Source: an uncultured Collinsella sp. | GTDB taxonomy: Bacteria > Actinomycetota > Coriobacteriia > Coriobacteriales > Coriobacteriaceae | DNA length: 21,477 nt | Direction: 5' to 3' | NCBI GenBank assembly: GCA_900554465.1 | Contig: USHF01000006.1 | Span: forward strand, 1-21,477 | In this document: in pieces, positions 8,817 through 16,686 of the stretch | Numbering within the stretch: position 1 is the stretch's first letter | Layout: each line of letters opens with the position of its first letter | Translations under genes and position numbers: made by a program | The notes under the pieces: generated by a model | The model's input: only the letters and a program-made list of their open reading frames with translations | The model's database searches: none | What the model was told of the DNA's origin: nothing

Positions 8817-9827
8817 ATGGCTCGCGAGAGTGCTCGTTCTAAGGATACGGCTAAGCCTGGCATCAAGGAAGTTGCAGCGGTGGCGGGGGTTTCGCCTACT
8901 ACGGTATCTCGCGTGCTTAATAATCGCGGCTATATTAGCCAAGAGACCCGCGATAAGGTCCATGCCGCGATGGAGCGCATCAACTATACGCCCAACGATA
9001 TCGCCCGTGCCATGCTCAACGGTCGCCTGAACCTTATCGGTATGATCGTTCCCCTTGTGAGCAGCCCGTTCCATGCTCAGGTTGTGCAGGCGGTCGAGCG
9101 CACGTTAGCGGAAAACGGCTTTAAGATGTTGCTGTGCAACAGCGCCAATCGACCCGATCTTGAGCGTTCCTATATTGACATGCTCCGCCGCAATATGGTC
9201 GACGGCGTCATCGTCAACTCCCTTAATATCGGTGCCGAGGCGTATGCCGAGATGGGCTTGAGTCTGGTTGGTATCGACTGCGACCTTGGCGAAGCCTCTG
9301 TTCAGATTGCGAGCGACAGCTATAGCATCGGCGAACTTGCCACGCGTCGCCTGATCGATGACGGATGTTCACGCATCCTGTGCCTGCGCAGCAATAGCCG
9401 CATGCGCATGCCTGCCAATAAGCGTACCGATGCCTACCTCGATGTTGTTGAGCAGGCCGGTTTGCCCGCGCTTGTCCGTGAGGTTGAGTTCGTTAAGCCC
9501 GACGACGAAAAGAGCGCGGTCGTTGCGAAGATCCTCGATGAGAACCCCGATATTGACGGCATCTTTGCGGGAGACGACACGATGGCGGCTATCTGTCTTA
9601 ACGTGATGAAGCAGCGCGGCTTGAGCGCTCCGGGCGATATTAAGGTCGTGGGCGCGGATGGTGCCCGCCGCACTATGACGTTTATGCCTGACTTAACAAC
9701 CGTACGCCAAGATATCGATCGCATCGGAGAGCTTGCGGCGCAATCCATCATTGCTCTTATTAACGGCGAAAAGCCCGAATCGAATATCAAGCTCCCCGTT
9801 GAACTCATTGAGGGTAAAACCGCGTAG
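8817..9827 (+). CDS. LacI-family transcriptional regulator of the sucrose/fructan operon
   Basis: This 336-residue protein begins with a LacI-type HTH (GIKEVAAVAGVSPTTVSRVLNN, followed by hinge residues INYTPNDIARAML). A periplasmic-binding-protein-like sensor domain follows: LIGMIVPLVSSPFHAQVV, VDGVIVNS, DGIFAGDDTMAAICL, and VVGADGARRTMTFMPDLTTVRQD. The last pattern is the usual LacI dimer and ligand region. The ATG at 8817 has GGAGG five bases upstream; an in-frame ATG at 8796 lies inside the operator and is rejected. The downstream genes encode GH32 enzymes and a PTS EIIBC, so the inducer is probably a fructoside or a phosphorylated product. Four related sites flank this gene and the operon promoter, which argues for autoregulation and local control. 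Confidence 0.93.
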   Translation: MARESARSKDTAKPGIKEVAAVAGVSPTTVSRVLNNRGYISQETRDKVHAAMERINYTPNDIARAMLNGRLNLIGMIVPLVSSPFHAQVVQAVERTLAENGFKMLLCNSANRPDLERSYIDMLRRNMVDGVIVNSLNIGAEAYAEMGLSLVGIDCDLGEASVQIASDSYSIGELATRRLIDDGCSRILCLRSNSRMRMPANKRTDAYLDVVEQAGLPALVREVEFVKPDDEKSAVVAKILDENPDIDGIFAGDDTMAAICLNVMKQRGLSAPGDIKVVGADGARRTMTFMPDLTTVRQDIDRIGELAAQSIIALINGEKPESNIKLPVELIEGKTA

Positions 9828-9879
9828 TTCATCCCGTGCCAAAAGAATTCCTCAAACACCTCTGATGACCGTTCGCCGG

Positions 9880-9898
9880 CATATGTCAACCGTTTGCC
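9880..9898 (-). promoter_or_regulatory. Inverted operator-like site upstream of the GH32-PTS operon
   Basis: Read on the minus strand, this is GGCAAACGGTTGACATATG, an inverted variant of the two direct repeats 33 bases to the right. Sites in both orientations at this spacing could allow repressor tetramer looping. Confidence 0.5.
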
Positions 9899-9930
9899 GA
9901 CGACTGGAACTGCGAAAAGACGTATTGGTG

Positions 9931-9965
9931 TGAAAACGTTTGACATATGAAAACGATTGACATAT
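9931..9965 (+). promoter_or_regulatory. Tandem LacI-type operators
   Basis: TGAAAACGTTTGACATAT (9931-9948) and TGAAAACGATTGACATAT (9948-9965) differ at one base and recur with a 17-base period. Each has the central CG typical of LacI-family sites. They cover the -35 box and spacer of the operon promoter, so bound repressor would block RNA polymerase. Confidence 0.65.
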
Positions 9966-9968
9966 CTT
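9940..9968 (+). promoter_or_regulatory. Promoter of the GH32-PTS-GH32 operon
   Basis: A perfect TTGACA (9940-9945) and TATCTT (9963-9968) are 17 bases apart. The start of transcription would be near 9975, about 37 bases before the first gene. The -35 box is part of the first operator repeat. Confidence 0.65.
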
Positions 9969-10011
9969 GCAGTTGTACCGAGTTAGTATCTCGTGAGAAA
10001 GGAAGTCTCGG

Positions 10012-11394
10012 ATGCACAAGGTGTATTACCAGCCTGAGGGAATTTGGGTAGGCGACATCATGCCGTACGGCGAGGACGGCACGTTCTATCTCTATCATCA
10101 GCGTGACACGCGAAACCCCGGACCTTTCGGAGAGCCGTTTGGCTGGGCACTCGCGACAACCAAGGACTTCGTCAATTACAAAGACTTTGGCGAGAGCCTT
10201 GAGCGTGGCGGCGACGAGGAAGTCGACCAGTATGTTTATGCCGGCACGGTGTTTAAGGTGGGCGACAAGTACCATGCGCTCTACACTGGTTGCAATCGCG
10301 ATAAGGTCAAGGCACGCTTGATGAAGCAGGTTCTTCTTCACGCAACGAGTGACGACGCCGTCAAGTGGGAGAAGAACATCGCCGAGACGCTGCTTCCGCC
10401 CCAGGAGGGTTACGATGACCGCAACTGGCGCGATCCCTTTGTGCTTTGGGATGAGGAGAACGAAGAGTACATGCTCATCCTCGGCACGCGTGTGGGCGAG
10501 GACAAGCGTCTGATGACCGGTCGTCTGGTCAAGTTCACCTCCAAGGACCTGGATACCTGGGAGTTCCAGGGCGACTGGTGGAATCCGGGCCTGTACACCA
10601 TGTTCGAGATGCCTGATCTCTTTAAGATGGGCGACTGGTGGTATCTGGTGTTCTCCGAGTACAGTGATGGCAACAAGACCCGTTACCGCATGTCTCGCTC
10701 TATCAACGGTCCTTGGATCACTCCTGCGGACGATTCCTTCGATGGCCGCGCGTACTATGCCGCGCGTACCGCATTTGATGGTGAGCGCCGCGTTCTCTTT
10801 GGTTGGGTTCCTACGCGTGACGAGGGCGGTGACCCCAGCTCTTACCTGTGGGGTGGCACCTTTGTGCCCCTCGAGATCGTTCAGCGTGCCGACGGAACGC
10901 TCGGCACCAAGCTCCCCGACAGCATGCTTGGCGCCTTTGGCGAGGGCAAGGCTGTCGAGACCTTTGAGCTTTCCTGCGAGTCGGGCAAGGTCGAGCAGGT
11001 GCTCGCCGCGGATGCCGGCTCCACCTACTTGCTCGATGCCGACATTGAGCTCGGCGGTAACGCTGCCGGCTTCTCGGTCAAGTTCGCCGAGGACGCCGAG
11101 TCCGGTCTTGCCTATGAGTTCCGCGCCAACCTGCGCGAGGGCAAGCTCGAGTTCACGCCGGCTCCCCAGTACCCGTGGTTCCAGGTCAACAACATGGGCC
11201 TCGAGCGTCCGTTGTTCTTTAAGGGCGAGGGCACTCACCATGTGCGTCTGGTCGTCGACGACGACATCGCGACCATCTTTGTCGATGATGTTGCGCTTAA
11301 CGCGCGCTTCTGCAACAAGCAGGGCCAGGGTGTGGCGCTTACCGTCACCGACGGTGCGCTCAAGTGCGCAAACGCAACGATCGCGTCTCTGTAG
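10012..11394 (+). CDS. GH32-type glycoside hydrolase with divergent nucleophile motif
   Basis: This 460-residue five-bladed beta-propeller glycosidase of the GH32/GH43/GH68 group has a C-terminal beta-sandwich from about residue 310. The family nucleophile motif NDPNG is replaced by VGDIMPYGEDG, so Asp15 is the likely nucleophile. The other two catalytic motifs are clear: RDP (140-142) and FEMPDLF, with Glu199 as acid/base. No signal peptide is visible, so it should act in the cytoplasm, on a fructoside taken up by the PTS or by another importer. It is the first gene of the operon, 45 bases before the EIIBC gene, with AAAGGA eight bases before the ATG. The downstream ScrB-type GH32 is classical, so the two enzymes probably have different substrates. 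Exact activity is not predictable. Confidence 0.85.
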   Translation: MHKVYYQPEGIWVGDIMPYGEDGTFYLYHQRDTRNPGPFGEPFGWALATTKDFVNYKDFGESLERGGDEEVDQYVYAGTVFKVGDKYHALYTGCNRDKVKARLMKQVLLHATSDDAVKWEKNIAETLLPPQEGYDDRNWRDPFVLWDEENEEYMLILGTRVGEDKRLMTGRLVKFTSKDLDTWEFQGDWWNPGLYTMFEMPDLFKMGDWWYLVFSEYSDGNKTRYRMSRSINGPWITPADDSFDGRAYYAARTAFDGERRVLFGWVPTRDEGGDPSSYLWGGTFVPLEIVQRADGTLGTKLPDSMLGAFGEGKAVETFELSCESGKVEQVLAADAGSTYLLDADIELGGNAAGFSVKFAEDAESGLAYEFRANLREGKLEFTPAPQYPWFQVNNMGLERPLFFKGEGTHHVRLVVDDDIATIFVDDVALNARFCNKQGQGVALTVTDGALKCANATIASL

Positions 11395-11439
11395 CGGCAA
11401 CGAACCGTTTTATGATTTAGAAAAGGAATGGAGAGGAAC

Positions 11440-12891
11440 ATGGACTACAAGGCAGTGTCCCAGCAAGTCGTCGACAACGTCGGCGGACTGGAGAACATCG
11501 AGGGCGCCACGCATTGCGTGACCCGTCTGCGTCTGGTGCTCAAGGATACGAGCAAATACAACAAGGCCGAGCTTGAGAACATCGATGGCGTCAAGGGCGT
11601 GCTGTACAACAGCGGCCAGCTCATGATCATCTTCGGTACCGGTACCGTCAACAAGGTTTACGATGAGTTTATGGCTCTGACGGGCGTTAAGGAGATCAGT
11701 GCTTCCGAGGTCAAGGGCGCCGAGGCGGACAAGAAGGGCAAGTTCTTCTCGGTCCTCAAGGTATTCTCGGACATCTTTATCCCCATCATTCCCGCCTTCG
11801 TCGGCGCTGCAATCATCATCGGCCTTAAGTCGCTGATCGTTGCCAACGGCCTCTTTGGCATGGAGGGCAGCCTCGCCGATCACAGCGAGTTCCTCAAGAA
11901 CCTCGCAAGCTTCTTTGCCATTATCGCCACCACGTTCGACTACCTGCCTGTCCTGGTTATGTACAGCGCGGTCAAGCGTTTTGGCGGTAACCCGATCCTG
12001 GGCATCCTCGTCGGTATCGTCATGGTTCACCCGAGCCTTATGAACCGCAACACGTTCGTTATGGACCCGACGGGTGCTGAGTACTGGAACTTCGGTCCGC
12101 TATCCATTCCCATGGTTGCTTTCCAGGGCGGTGTGTTCCCCGCAATCCTGACTGCCTGGTTTATGGCCAAGGTCGAGAAGATTGCCCAGAAGTACATCCC
12201 CGAGGTCGTTTCGTTCGTCTTTGTCCCGACCGTTACCCTGATTCTTGCTAACGTTGCCCTGTTCACCGTGTTCGGCCCGCTCGGCAACCTGATCGGTGAC
12301 GTCCTCGCCGGCGTAATCGATATCCTGTACAACAGGATGGGCGTCTTTGGTGCCTTTGTCTTCGCCGCGTTCCTGCAGCCGCTCGTCGTTACCGGTACGC
12401 ATCAGTTCATCCAGGGTATCGAGGCAAACCTTGTTGCCACGACTGGCTTCAACTACATCCAGGCCATCTGGTCGGTTTCCATCATCGCCCAGGGCGGCGG
12501 CGCCATCGGTATGTACCTCATTCACAAGAAGCACTCCAAAGAGCGCAACATCTGCATGTCGTCCTTTATCCCGACGCTGGTCGGAATCTCCGAGCCCGCT
12601 ATCTTTGCTGCAAACATGCGCTATTCGATCATTCCGTTCATCTGCGCATGCATCGGTGCAGGCTGCGGCGGTGCCTTCGTCAAGCTCTTTGAGGTGCGCG
12701 CTATCGGTCAGGGTCTGACCGGCGTGCTTGGCCTGCTCATCGTCACGCCCGAGACCCTCGTGTGGTATGTGGCTGGCAATCTCATCGCCTTTATCGTGCC
12801 GATCGTCTTGATCTTTGCCTACAACAAGGCAAAGGGCGTGCCGACCACCGATGAAGAGGGCGCTGGCGCTGGCTTTGATGTCAGCTTCTAA
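11440..12891 (+). CDS. scrA: PTS sucrose-type EIIBC permease
   Basis: This 483-residue protein has an N-terminal EIIB domain (residues 1-90) with phosphorylated Cys26 in THCVTRLRLVLKD. An EIIC membrane domain with about ten hydrophobic segments follows, including FVGAAIIIGLKSL, GNPILGILVGIVMVHPSL, ALFTVFGPLGN, GTHQFIQGIEANL and SFIPTLVGISEPAIFAANMR. This is the glucose/sucrose superfamily architecture. No EIIA domain is fused, so a separate EIIA must supply phosphate. The neighbouring ScrB-type hydrolase supports sucrose or a short fructan as substrate, imported as the 6-phosphate. The start at 11440 has GAGAGGA just upstream and gives the standard MDYK N-terminus. An ATG at 11428 is in frame but poorly placed. 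Substrate assignment is inferred. Confidence 0.88.
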   Translation: MDYKAVSQQVVDNVGGLENIEGATHCVTRLRLVLKDTSKYNKAELENIDGVKGVLYNSGQLMIIFGTGTVNKVYDEFMALTGVKEISASEVKGAEADKKGKFFSVLKVFSDIFIPIIPAFVGAAIIIGLKSLIVANGLFGMEGSLADHSEFLKNLASFFAIIATTFDYLPVLVMYSAVKRFGGNPILGILVGIVMVHPSLMNRNTFVMDPTGAEYWNFGPLSIPMVAFQGGVFPAILTAWFMAKVEKIAQKYIPEVVSFVFVPTVTLILANVALFTVFGPLGNLIGDVLAGVIDILYNRMGVFGAFVFAAFLQPLVVTGTHQFIQGIEANLVATTGFNYIQAIWSVSIIAQGGGAIGMYLIHKKHSKERNICMSSFIPTLVGISEPAIFAANMRYSIIPFICACIGAGCGGAFVKLFEVRAIGQGLTGVLGLLIVTPETLVWYVAGNLIAFIVPIVLIFAYNKAKGVPTTDEEGAGAGFDVSF

Positions 12892-12928
12892 TCCAGATCC
12901 GTCAAGGTAATGTACGGGTTGACCTGTT

Positions 12929-12970
12929 GGAGAAGGGCGTTTGGCTCGCATGGGCCGGGCGTCCTTCTCC
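12929..12970. repeat. Intercistronic hairpin between scrA and scrB
   Basis: GGAGAAGG (12929-12936) pairs with CCTTCTCC (12963-12970), extended by GCG/CGT with one G-U pair, around a 20-base loop. No T tract follows. It may stabilise the upstream mRNA or reduce read-through into scrB. Confidence 0.6.
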
Positions 12971-12990
12971 TCTACAAGAAGGACGATTGA

Positions 12991-14433
12991 ATGTTCGATC
13001 AAAAACATAGGGTGACGCGCTCGGACTACGAGCTGTGGCGTGCCGGGCAGGATGAGACTGCGGCTCGCATCGCGGCTGACCCCGATAGACTTCTGTTCCA
13101 TGCGGAGCCCGAGCTTGGCTGGCTCAATGATCCCAACGGTTTGGTGCAGGTTGGTGATACATACCACATCTATCACCAATACGATCCGTTTGATGCCGCG
13201 CACGGCGGACCGGTGCTGTGGAATCATCTGACGACGAAGGACTTTGTGACGTACGAGAACCGCGGTCCCGCGCTATTCCCCGATTCAGATCTAGACTCGA
13301 GCGGTGCGTATTCGGGGTCTGCATTTATGCACGACGGCAAGATTCACTACTTCTATACCGGTAACGTCAAGCATTTTGACCGCGATGATTATGACTATGT
13401 GCTGACAGGGCGCGACCAAAATCAGATTCACATGGTTACCGAGAACCCCGATAAATTGGGGGAGAAGCACATAGCTGTTGGTCCGGTCGATTACCCCGAC
13501 GATATTAGTACGCACGTGCGCGACCCCAAGATCCTGGAGCACGACGGTATCTACTATATGGTTCTTGGTGCTCGTACGAAAGACGACCGCGGTTGCGTGC
13601 TCGTCTATACCTCGCACGATCTTGAGTGCTGGAAATATGCGACGCGTATCGAGCTCGGCGAGAAGTTCGGTTTTATGTGGGAGTGCCCCGATCTGTTTGA
13701 GCTTGATGGCGAGCTTATTCTCGTTTGCTGCCCGCAGGGCGTGCCCGCCGATGGTTGGCGTTACCAAAACCCGCATCAGTGCGTGTGGTTTCGTATTGAG
13801 GCCGATTGGGAGGCGCCTAGCTTTAAAATCGCCGGGCAGGGTATGCCCCCGATGGTCGATGCGGGTTTTGACTTCTATGCCCCTCAATCATTTGCAGATG
13901 CCGACGGTCGACGGATTATGATCGGTTGGGCCGGCTGCCCCGATGCAACGGCTCAAAACCCGACGGTGGAACGCGGATGGCAGTGCGCGCTTACCGTGCC
14001 GAGGGTGCTGAATATGCGCGACGGTAAGCTCTGTCAGTGGCCCGCGCGCGAGGTTGAGCAACTGCGCAAGGAGCGTGTTTCGGTGACCGCCGGAGAGACC
14101 GTCGGCTCTCCTGGTCGACTGTTTGATGCCGTCGTGTCGTGCCGGGGGACGAAGTCCATTGAGCTGGAAGTTCGTGAGGGCGTTGTCGTGTGCTTTGCCA
14201 GCGGAATGCTCACACTTGATATGGGCGATGAGGGCTATGGACGCGATAAGAGGTCGGTTGAGCTCGACGAGCTTTACTGCCTGCGAGTCCTTTCGGATGC
14301 CACGATGCTCGAGGTATTTGTCAACGACGGCGAGGTTGCGCTTACGAGCCGCACCTATTCGTCTGCGGCGCCGGCGATGCAGTTGCGCGCCGAGGGCGAC
14401 GCCTCGATGGAGTTTTACCGTCTGGCTCGCTAG
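12991..14433 (+). CDS. scrB: GH32 sucrose-6-phosphate hydrolase / beta-fructofuranosidase
   Basis: This 480-residue enzyme carries all classical GH32 motifs: WLNDPNG (nucleophile Asp47), RDP (177-179, transition-state Asp178) and WECPDLF (acid/base Glu231), plus FYAPQSF and IGWAG. A C-terminal beta-sandwich ends with the family's LEVFVNDGE pattern. It has no signal peptide and acts in the cytoplasm, most likely cleaving the phosphorylated sugar delivered by the adjacent EIIBC to glucose-6-phosphate and fructose. AAGGA lies seven bases before the ATG. A fructokinase, usual in such loci, is not in the window. I see no clear terminator directly after the gene. Confidence 0.92.
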   Translation: MFDQKHRVTRSDYELWRAGQDETAARIAADPDRLLFHAEPELGWLNDPNGLVQVGDTYHIYHQYDPFDAAHGGPVLWNHLTTKDFVTYENRGPALFPDSDLDSSGAYSGSAFMHDGKIHYFYTGNVKHFDRDDYDYVLTGRDQNQIHMVTENPDKLGEKHIAVGPVDYPDDISTHVRDPKILEHDGIYYMVLGARTKDDRGCVLVYTSHDLECWKYATRIELGEKFGFMWECPDLFELDGELILVCCPQGVPADGWRYQNPHQCVWFRIEADWEAPSFKIAGQGMPPMVDAGFDFYAPQSFADADGRRIMIGWAGCPDATAQNPTVERGWQCALTVPRVLNMRDGKLCQWPAREVEQLRKERVSVTAGETVGSPGRLFDAVVSCRGTKSIELEVREGVVVCFASGMLTLDMGDEGYGRDKRSVELDELYCLRVLSDATMLEVFVNDGEVALTSRTYSSAAPAMQLRAEGDASMEFYRLAR

Positions 14434-14482
14434 CCGCATTGTGAGTGACCATGGCGTTTTGGATACACGGGCTTTCTTGGTG

Positions 14483-14512
14483 GCTACCGTTTATCGCATA
14501 TAGCTACCGTTT
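14483..14512 (+). repeat. Direct repeat GCTACCGTTT spaced by 20 bases
   Basis: Two identical decamers (14483-14492 and 14503-14512) are two helical turns apart and end nine bases before the candidate degV promoter. This geometry suits a dimeric activator or response regulator. No regulator is identified. Confidence 0.4.
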
Positions 14513-14521
14513 GCGGAGTAA

Positions 14522-14550
14522 GTAACACTCATTACTAAACCGTGTAGAAT
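14522..14550 (+). promoter_or_regulatory. Candidate degV promoter
   Basis: GTAACA (14522-14527) and TAGAAT (14545-14550) lie 17 bases apart. The leader would be about 140 bases and contains the hairpin at 14573-14618. Confidence 0.4.
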
Positions 14551-14572
14551 CTCATGCAAGCACGGAGTATTT

Positions 14573-14618
14573 CAGGGAGACGCTGTCCTTTGTTGTGGCG
14601 AAGGGCGGCGTCTCTCTG
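14573..14618 (+). other. Structured hairpin in the degV leader
   Basis: CAGGGAGACGC (14573-14583) pairs with GCGTCTCTCTG (14608-14618), with one G-U pair, and CCTT/AAGG pairs inside. No T run follows, so it is not a standard terminator. It could be a regulatory leader structure. Function unknown. Confidence 0.5.
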
Positions 14619-14699
14619 GTGCTTGGGAGTCGTTGTTCAATTGGGCGACGGGCGTGCGCGTGTAATACATATCCAACGTCGAGATGGGTCGTGAAGATA

Positions 14700-15554
14700 A
14701 TGGGCAAGTACGTAATCGTGGTTGAGTCTGGTTCGGATGTGACGCCGGAGCTCTGTGAACGCTATGGTATCGTGCGCGTGCCTATGCATGTCACGATTGG
14801 TGACGAGACCGTCGAGGACGGCTCGATCGATCCGCTTGAGATTTATTCGCGCTGCAACGAGTTTGGCGTGATGCCCAAGACCAGTGGCTGCGCGCCTGCG
14901 GATTTTGCTCACGTGTACGACCGCATTCACGCCGAGCAGCCCGACGCGACCATTTTGCATCTCGCGTATTCCGAGGCCACGACCTGCTCGCATCAGTCCT
15001 CAAAGATTGCGGCCCAGGGGCGCGACTACGTGTTCTCCATGGACACGCGCTTTGTCTCGGTAGGCCAGTCGCTCGTTGTCGTCGAGACCGCCAAGTATAT
15101 TGAGGCTCACCCCGATGCCACCGTCGACGAGATCTTTGCATTTACGAACTCCGTCATGGACCGCGTGCTGTTGGGCTTTGTTCCTACCGACCTTGCCTTC
15201 CTTAAGGCAGGTGGTCGCTTGTCCAACGTCGCGTTCCTAGGCGCCCATCTGCTCAAGATTAAGCCCTGCATTGAGGTGACAGGCGGCAAGTTCGTGGCGA
15301 CTAAGAAATTCCGCGGCTCTATGCTCAAGTGCGCCCGCGCCTTTATTGACCACATGGTTGCGAAGGGCGAGATCGACTACTCGCACATTGGTTTGGCGTA
15401 TTCGGTGGGCCTTTCGGAGGAACTGCGCGACGACATGGAAGTCTATGCGCACGATCTGGGCTTTAAGGACGTTACTTGGACTCAGGTCGGCGGCGTCATC
15501 TCGAGCCATTGCGGCCCGACCGCCTTTGGTGCGGTGCTTACGCTTAAAGCGTAA
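14700..15554 (+). CDS. degV: DegV family fatty-acid-binding protein
   Basis: This 284-residue protein begins MGKYVIVVESGSDVTPEL, the DegV N-terminal strand and Ser/Asp motif. It also has MPKTSGCAPADF (the conserved TS motif region), LAFLKAGGRLSNVAFLGAHLLKIKPCIEV and the C-terminal GGVISSHCGPTAFG. Family members bind a fatty acid in the cleft, and the FakB proteins present it to the kinase FakA for phosphorylation. No fakA is seen nearby, so the exact role is open. The ATG at 14700 is chosen because it gives the family N-terminus, although the ribosome binding site is weak. An in-frame GTG at 14691 would add three residues. The frame further upstream (from 14595) is not protein-like. A terminator follows the stop. 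Confidence 0.85.
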   Translation: MGKYVIVVESGSDVTPELCERYGIVRVPMHVTIGDETVEDGSIDPLEIYSRCNEFGVMPKTSGCAPADFAHVYDRIHAEQPDATILHLAYSEATTCSHQSSKIAAQGRDYVFSMDTRFVSVGQSLVVVETAKYIEAHPDATVDEIFAFTNSVMDRVLLGFVPTDLAFLKAGGRLSNVAFLGAHLLKIKPCIEVTGGKFVATKKFRGSMLKCARAFIDHMVAKGEIDYSHIGLAYSVGLSEELRDDMEVYAHDLGFKDVTWTQVGGVISSHCGPTAFGAVLTLKA

Positions 15555-15586
15555 AGGCCTGGCGACTATTGATTGCTATTGCCACG

Positions 15587-15624
15587 GCGGCGGGCGGGTT
15601 GCGACAACCTTCCTGCCGCTTTTG
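15587..15624 (+). terminator. Terminator after degV
   Basis: A 15-base imperfect stem (15587-15601 with 15605-15619; one mismatch, two G-U pairs) with a CGA loop is followed by TTTTGC. It separates degV from pflA. Confidence 0.6.
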
Positions 15625-15742
15625 CGTGGAGTCAAATAGGACGACCTAATTGACCGCTAAACCGTTTCGCCATCATGCGTATGGGCTAGAATGGCTCTGG
15701 CATTTTAATTGGCGAAAACCAAAGAGAGGCAAGGTAGCGGGA

Positions 15743-16561
15743 ATGGCTGAGATGACGTTTGAGGGTGTGGACGCTCATCCCGAGGACTCTGCATATGCCC
15801 TGGGTCGCGTGCATTCAATCGAGACGATGGGAACGGTCGACGGACCCGGCATCCGCTTTGTGGTGTTTGTCCAGGGCTGTCCTATGCGCTGCGCGTATTG
15901 CCACAATCCTGATACCTGGTCGGTTAACGGCGGCACCATGGTGACCGTCGAGCATCTGATGGATGAGTTCCAGAGTAACCATGAGTTCTACCGTAGCGGC
16001 GGCATTACCGTTTCGGGCGGCGAACCGCTCCTGCAGCCCGAGTTTTTGGCCGACCTGTTCCGCGTGATGCACAACAACCCCGATGGCCGCGTACACACCT
16101 GCTTAGACAGCTGTGGCTATGCGTTTGATCCCAAGCATCCGGAGAAGTTCGATGCCGTGCTCAACGAGACCGATATGGTGCTGCTCGACATCAAGCATGC
16201 CGATTCGGTTGAGCACAAAAAGCTGACCGGTTGCGATCCTGCGCGCATCCTGGCGTTTGGCGATGAGCTTGCCCGTCGCAAGATTAAGGTTGTTATTCGC
16301 CATGTGGTGGTGCCGGGCATTACCGACACGGTGGAGGAGTGCGAGGCACTCGGTCGCCTGATTGCCCCGTGGCACAACGTGGTGGGCCTGGAAATGCTGC
16401 CGTATCACACGATGGGTGTCGTCAAGTACGAGCAACTGGGCATTCCCTATAGGCTCGAGGGCGTGCCCCAGATGGATACCGCGCGCGTGCCCGAGCTGCG
16501 CAACGCCGTCATGACGGGCATGAAAAAGCGCCGTGCCGAACTCAAATCCGCCATCGGATAG
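15743..16561 (+). CDS. pflA: Pyruvate formate-lyase activating enzyme (radical SAM)
   Basis: This 272-residue radical-SAM enzyme carries the cluster motif C-x3-C-x2-C (Cys46, Cys50, Cys53 in GCPMRCAYCHNPDTW), GTVDGPGIRFVVFVQG before it, the SAM-binding ITVSGGEPLLQ and DIKHADSVEHKKLTG later. These are diagnostic of PflA. It reduces SAM and takes a hydrogen from the radical glycine of PFL. In this genome that glycine sits on the separate small subunit (Gly58). The gene is about 7 kb from the PFL genes, with its own upstream terminator. The ATG at 15743 with AGAGAGGCAAGG just upstream is preferred. An in-frame TTG at 15650 would add 31 residues without similarity to the family. E. coli PflA has 246 residues, so the extra length is at the N-terminus. 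Confidence 0.94.
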   Translation: MAEMTFEGVDAHPEDSAYALGRVHSIETMGTVDGPGIRFVVFVQGCPMRCAYCHNPDTWSVNGGTMVTVEHLMDEFQSNHEFYRSGGITVSGGEPLLQPEFLADLFRVMHNNPDGRVHTCLDSCGYAFDPKHPEKFDAVLNETDMVLLDIKHADSVEHKKLTGCDPARILAFGDELARRKIKVVIRHVVVPGITDTVEECEALGRLIAPWHNVVGLEMLPYHTMGVVKYEQLGIPYRLEGVPQMDTARVPELRNAVMTGMKKRRAELKSAIG

Positions 16562-16686
16562 CAAGCCATTTTTGTTCCTCTACGATACCCGCGCTGCGCT
16601 GGTCTAACGGCTTCGTATCGCGCGGTTGAGTCAAAATGCTGGTACCATACCGTGGATAAGCAGTTTTCACAGGTTTGGGGGATGGT

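Noticed and set aside
9886..11400. A 504-codon open frame on the minus strand
   Set aside because: Shadow of the first GH32 gene, without a ribosome binding site or recognisable domains.
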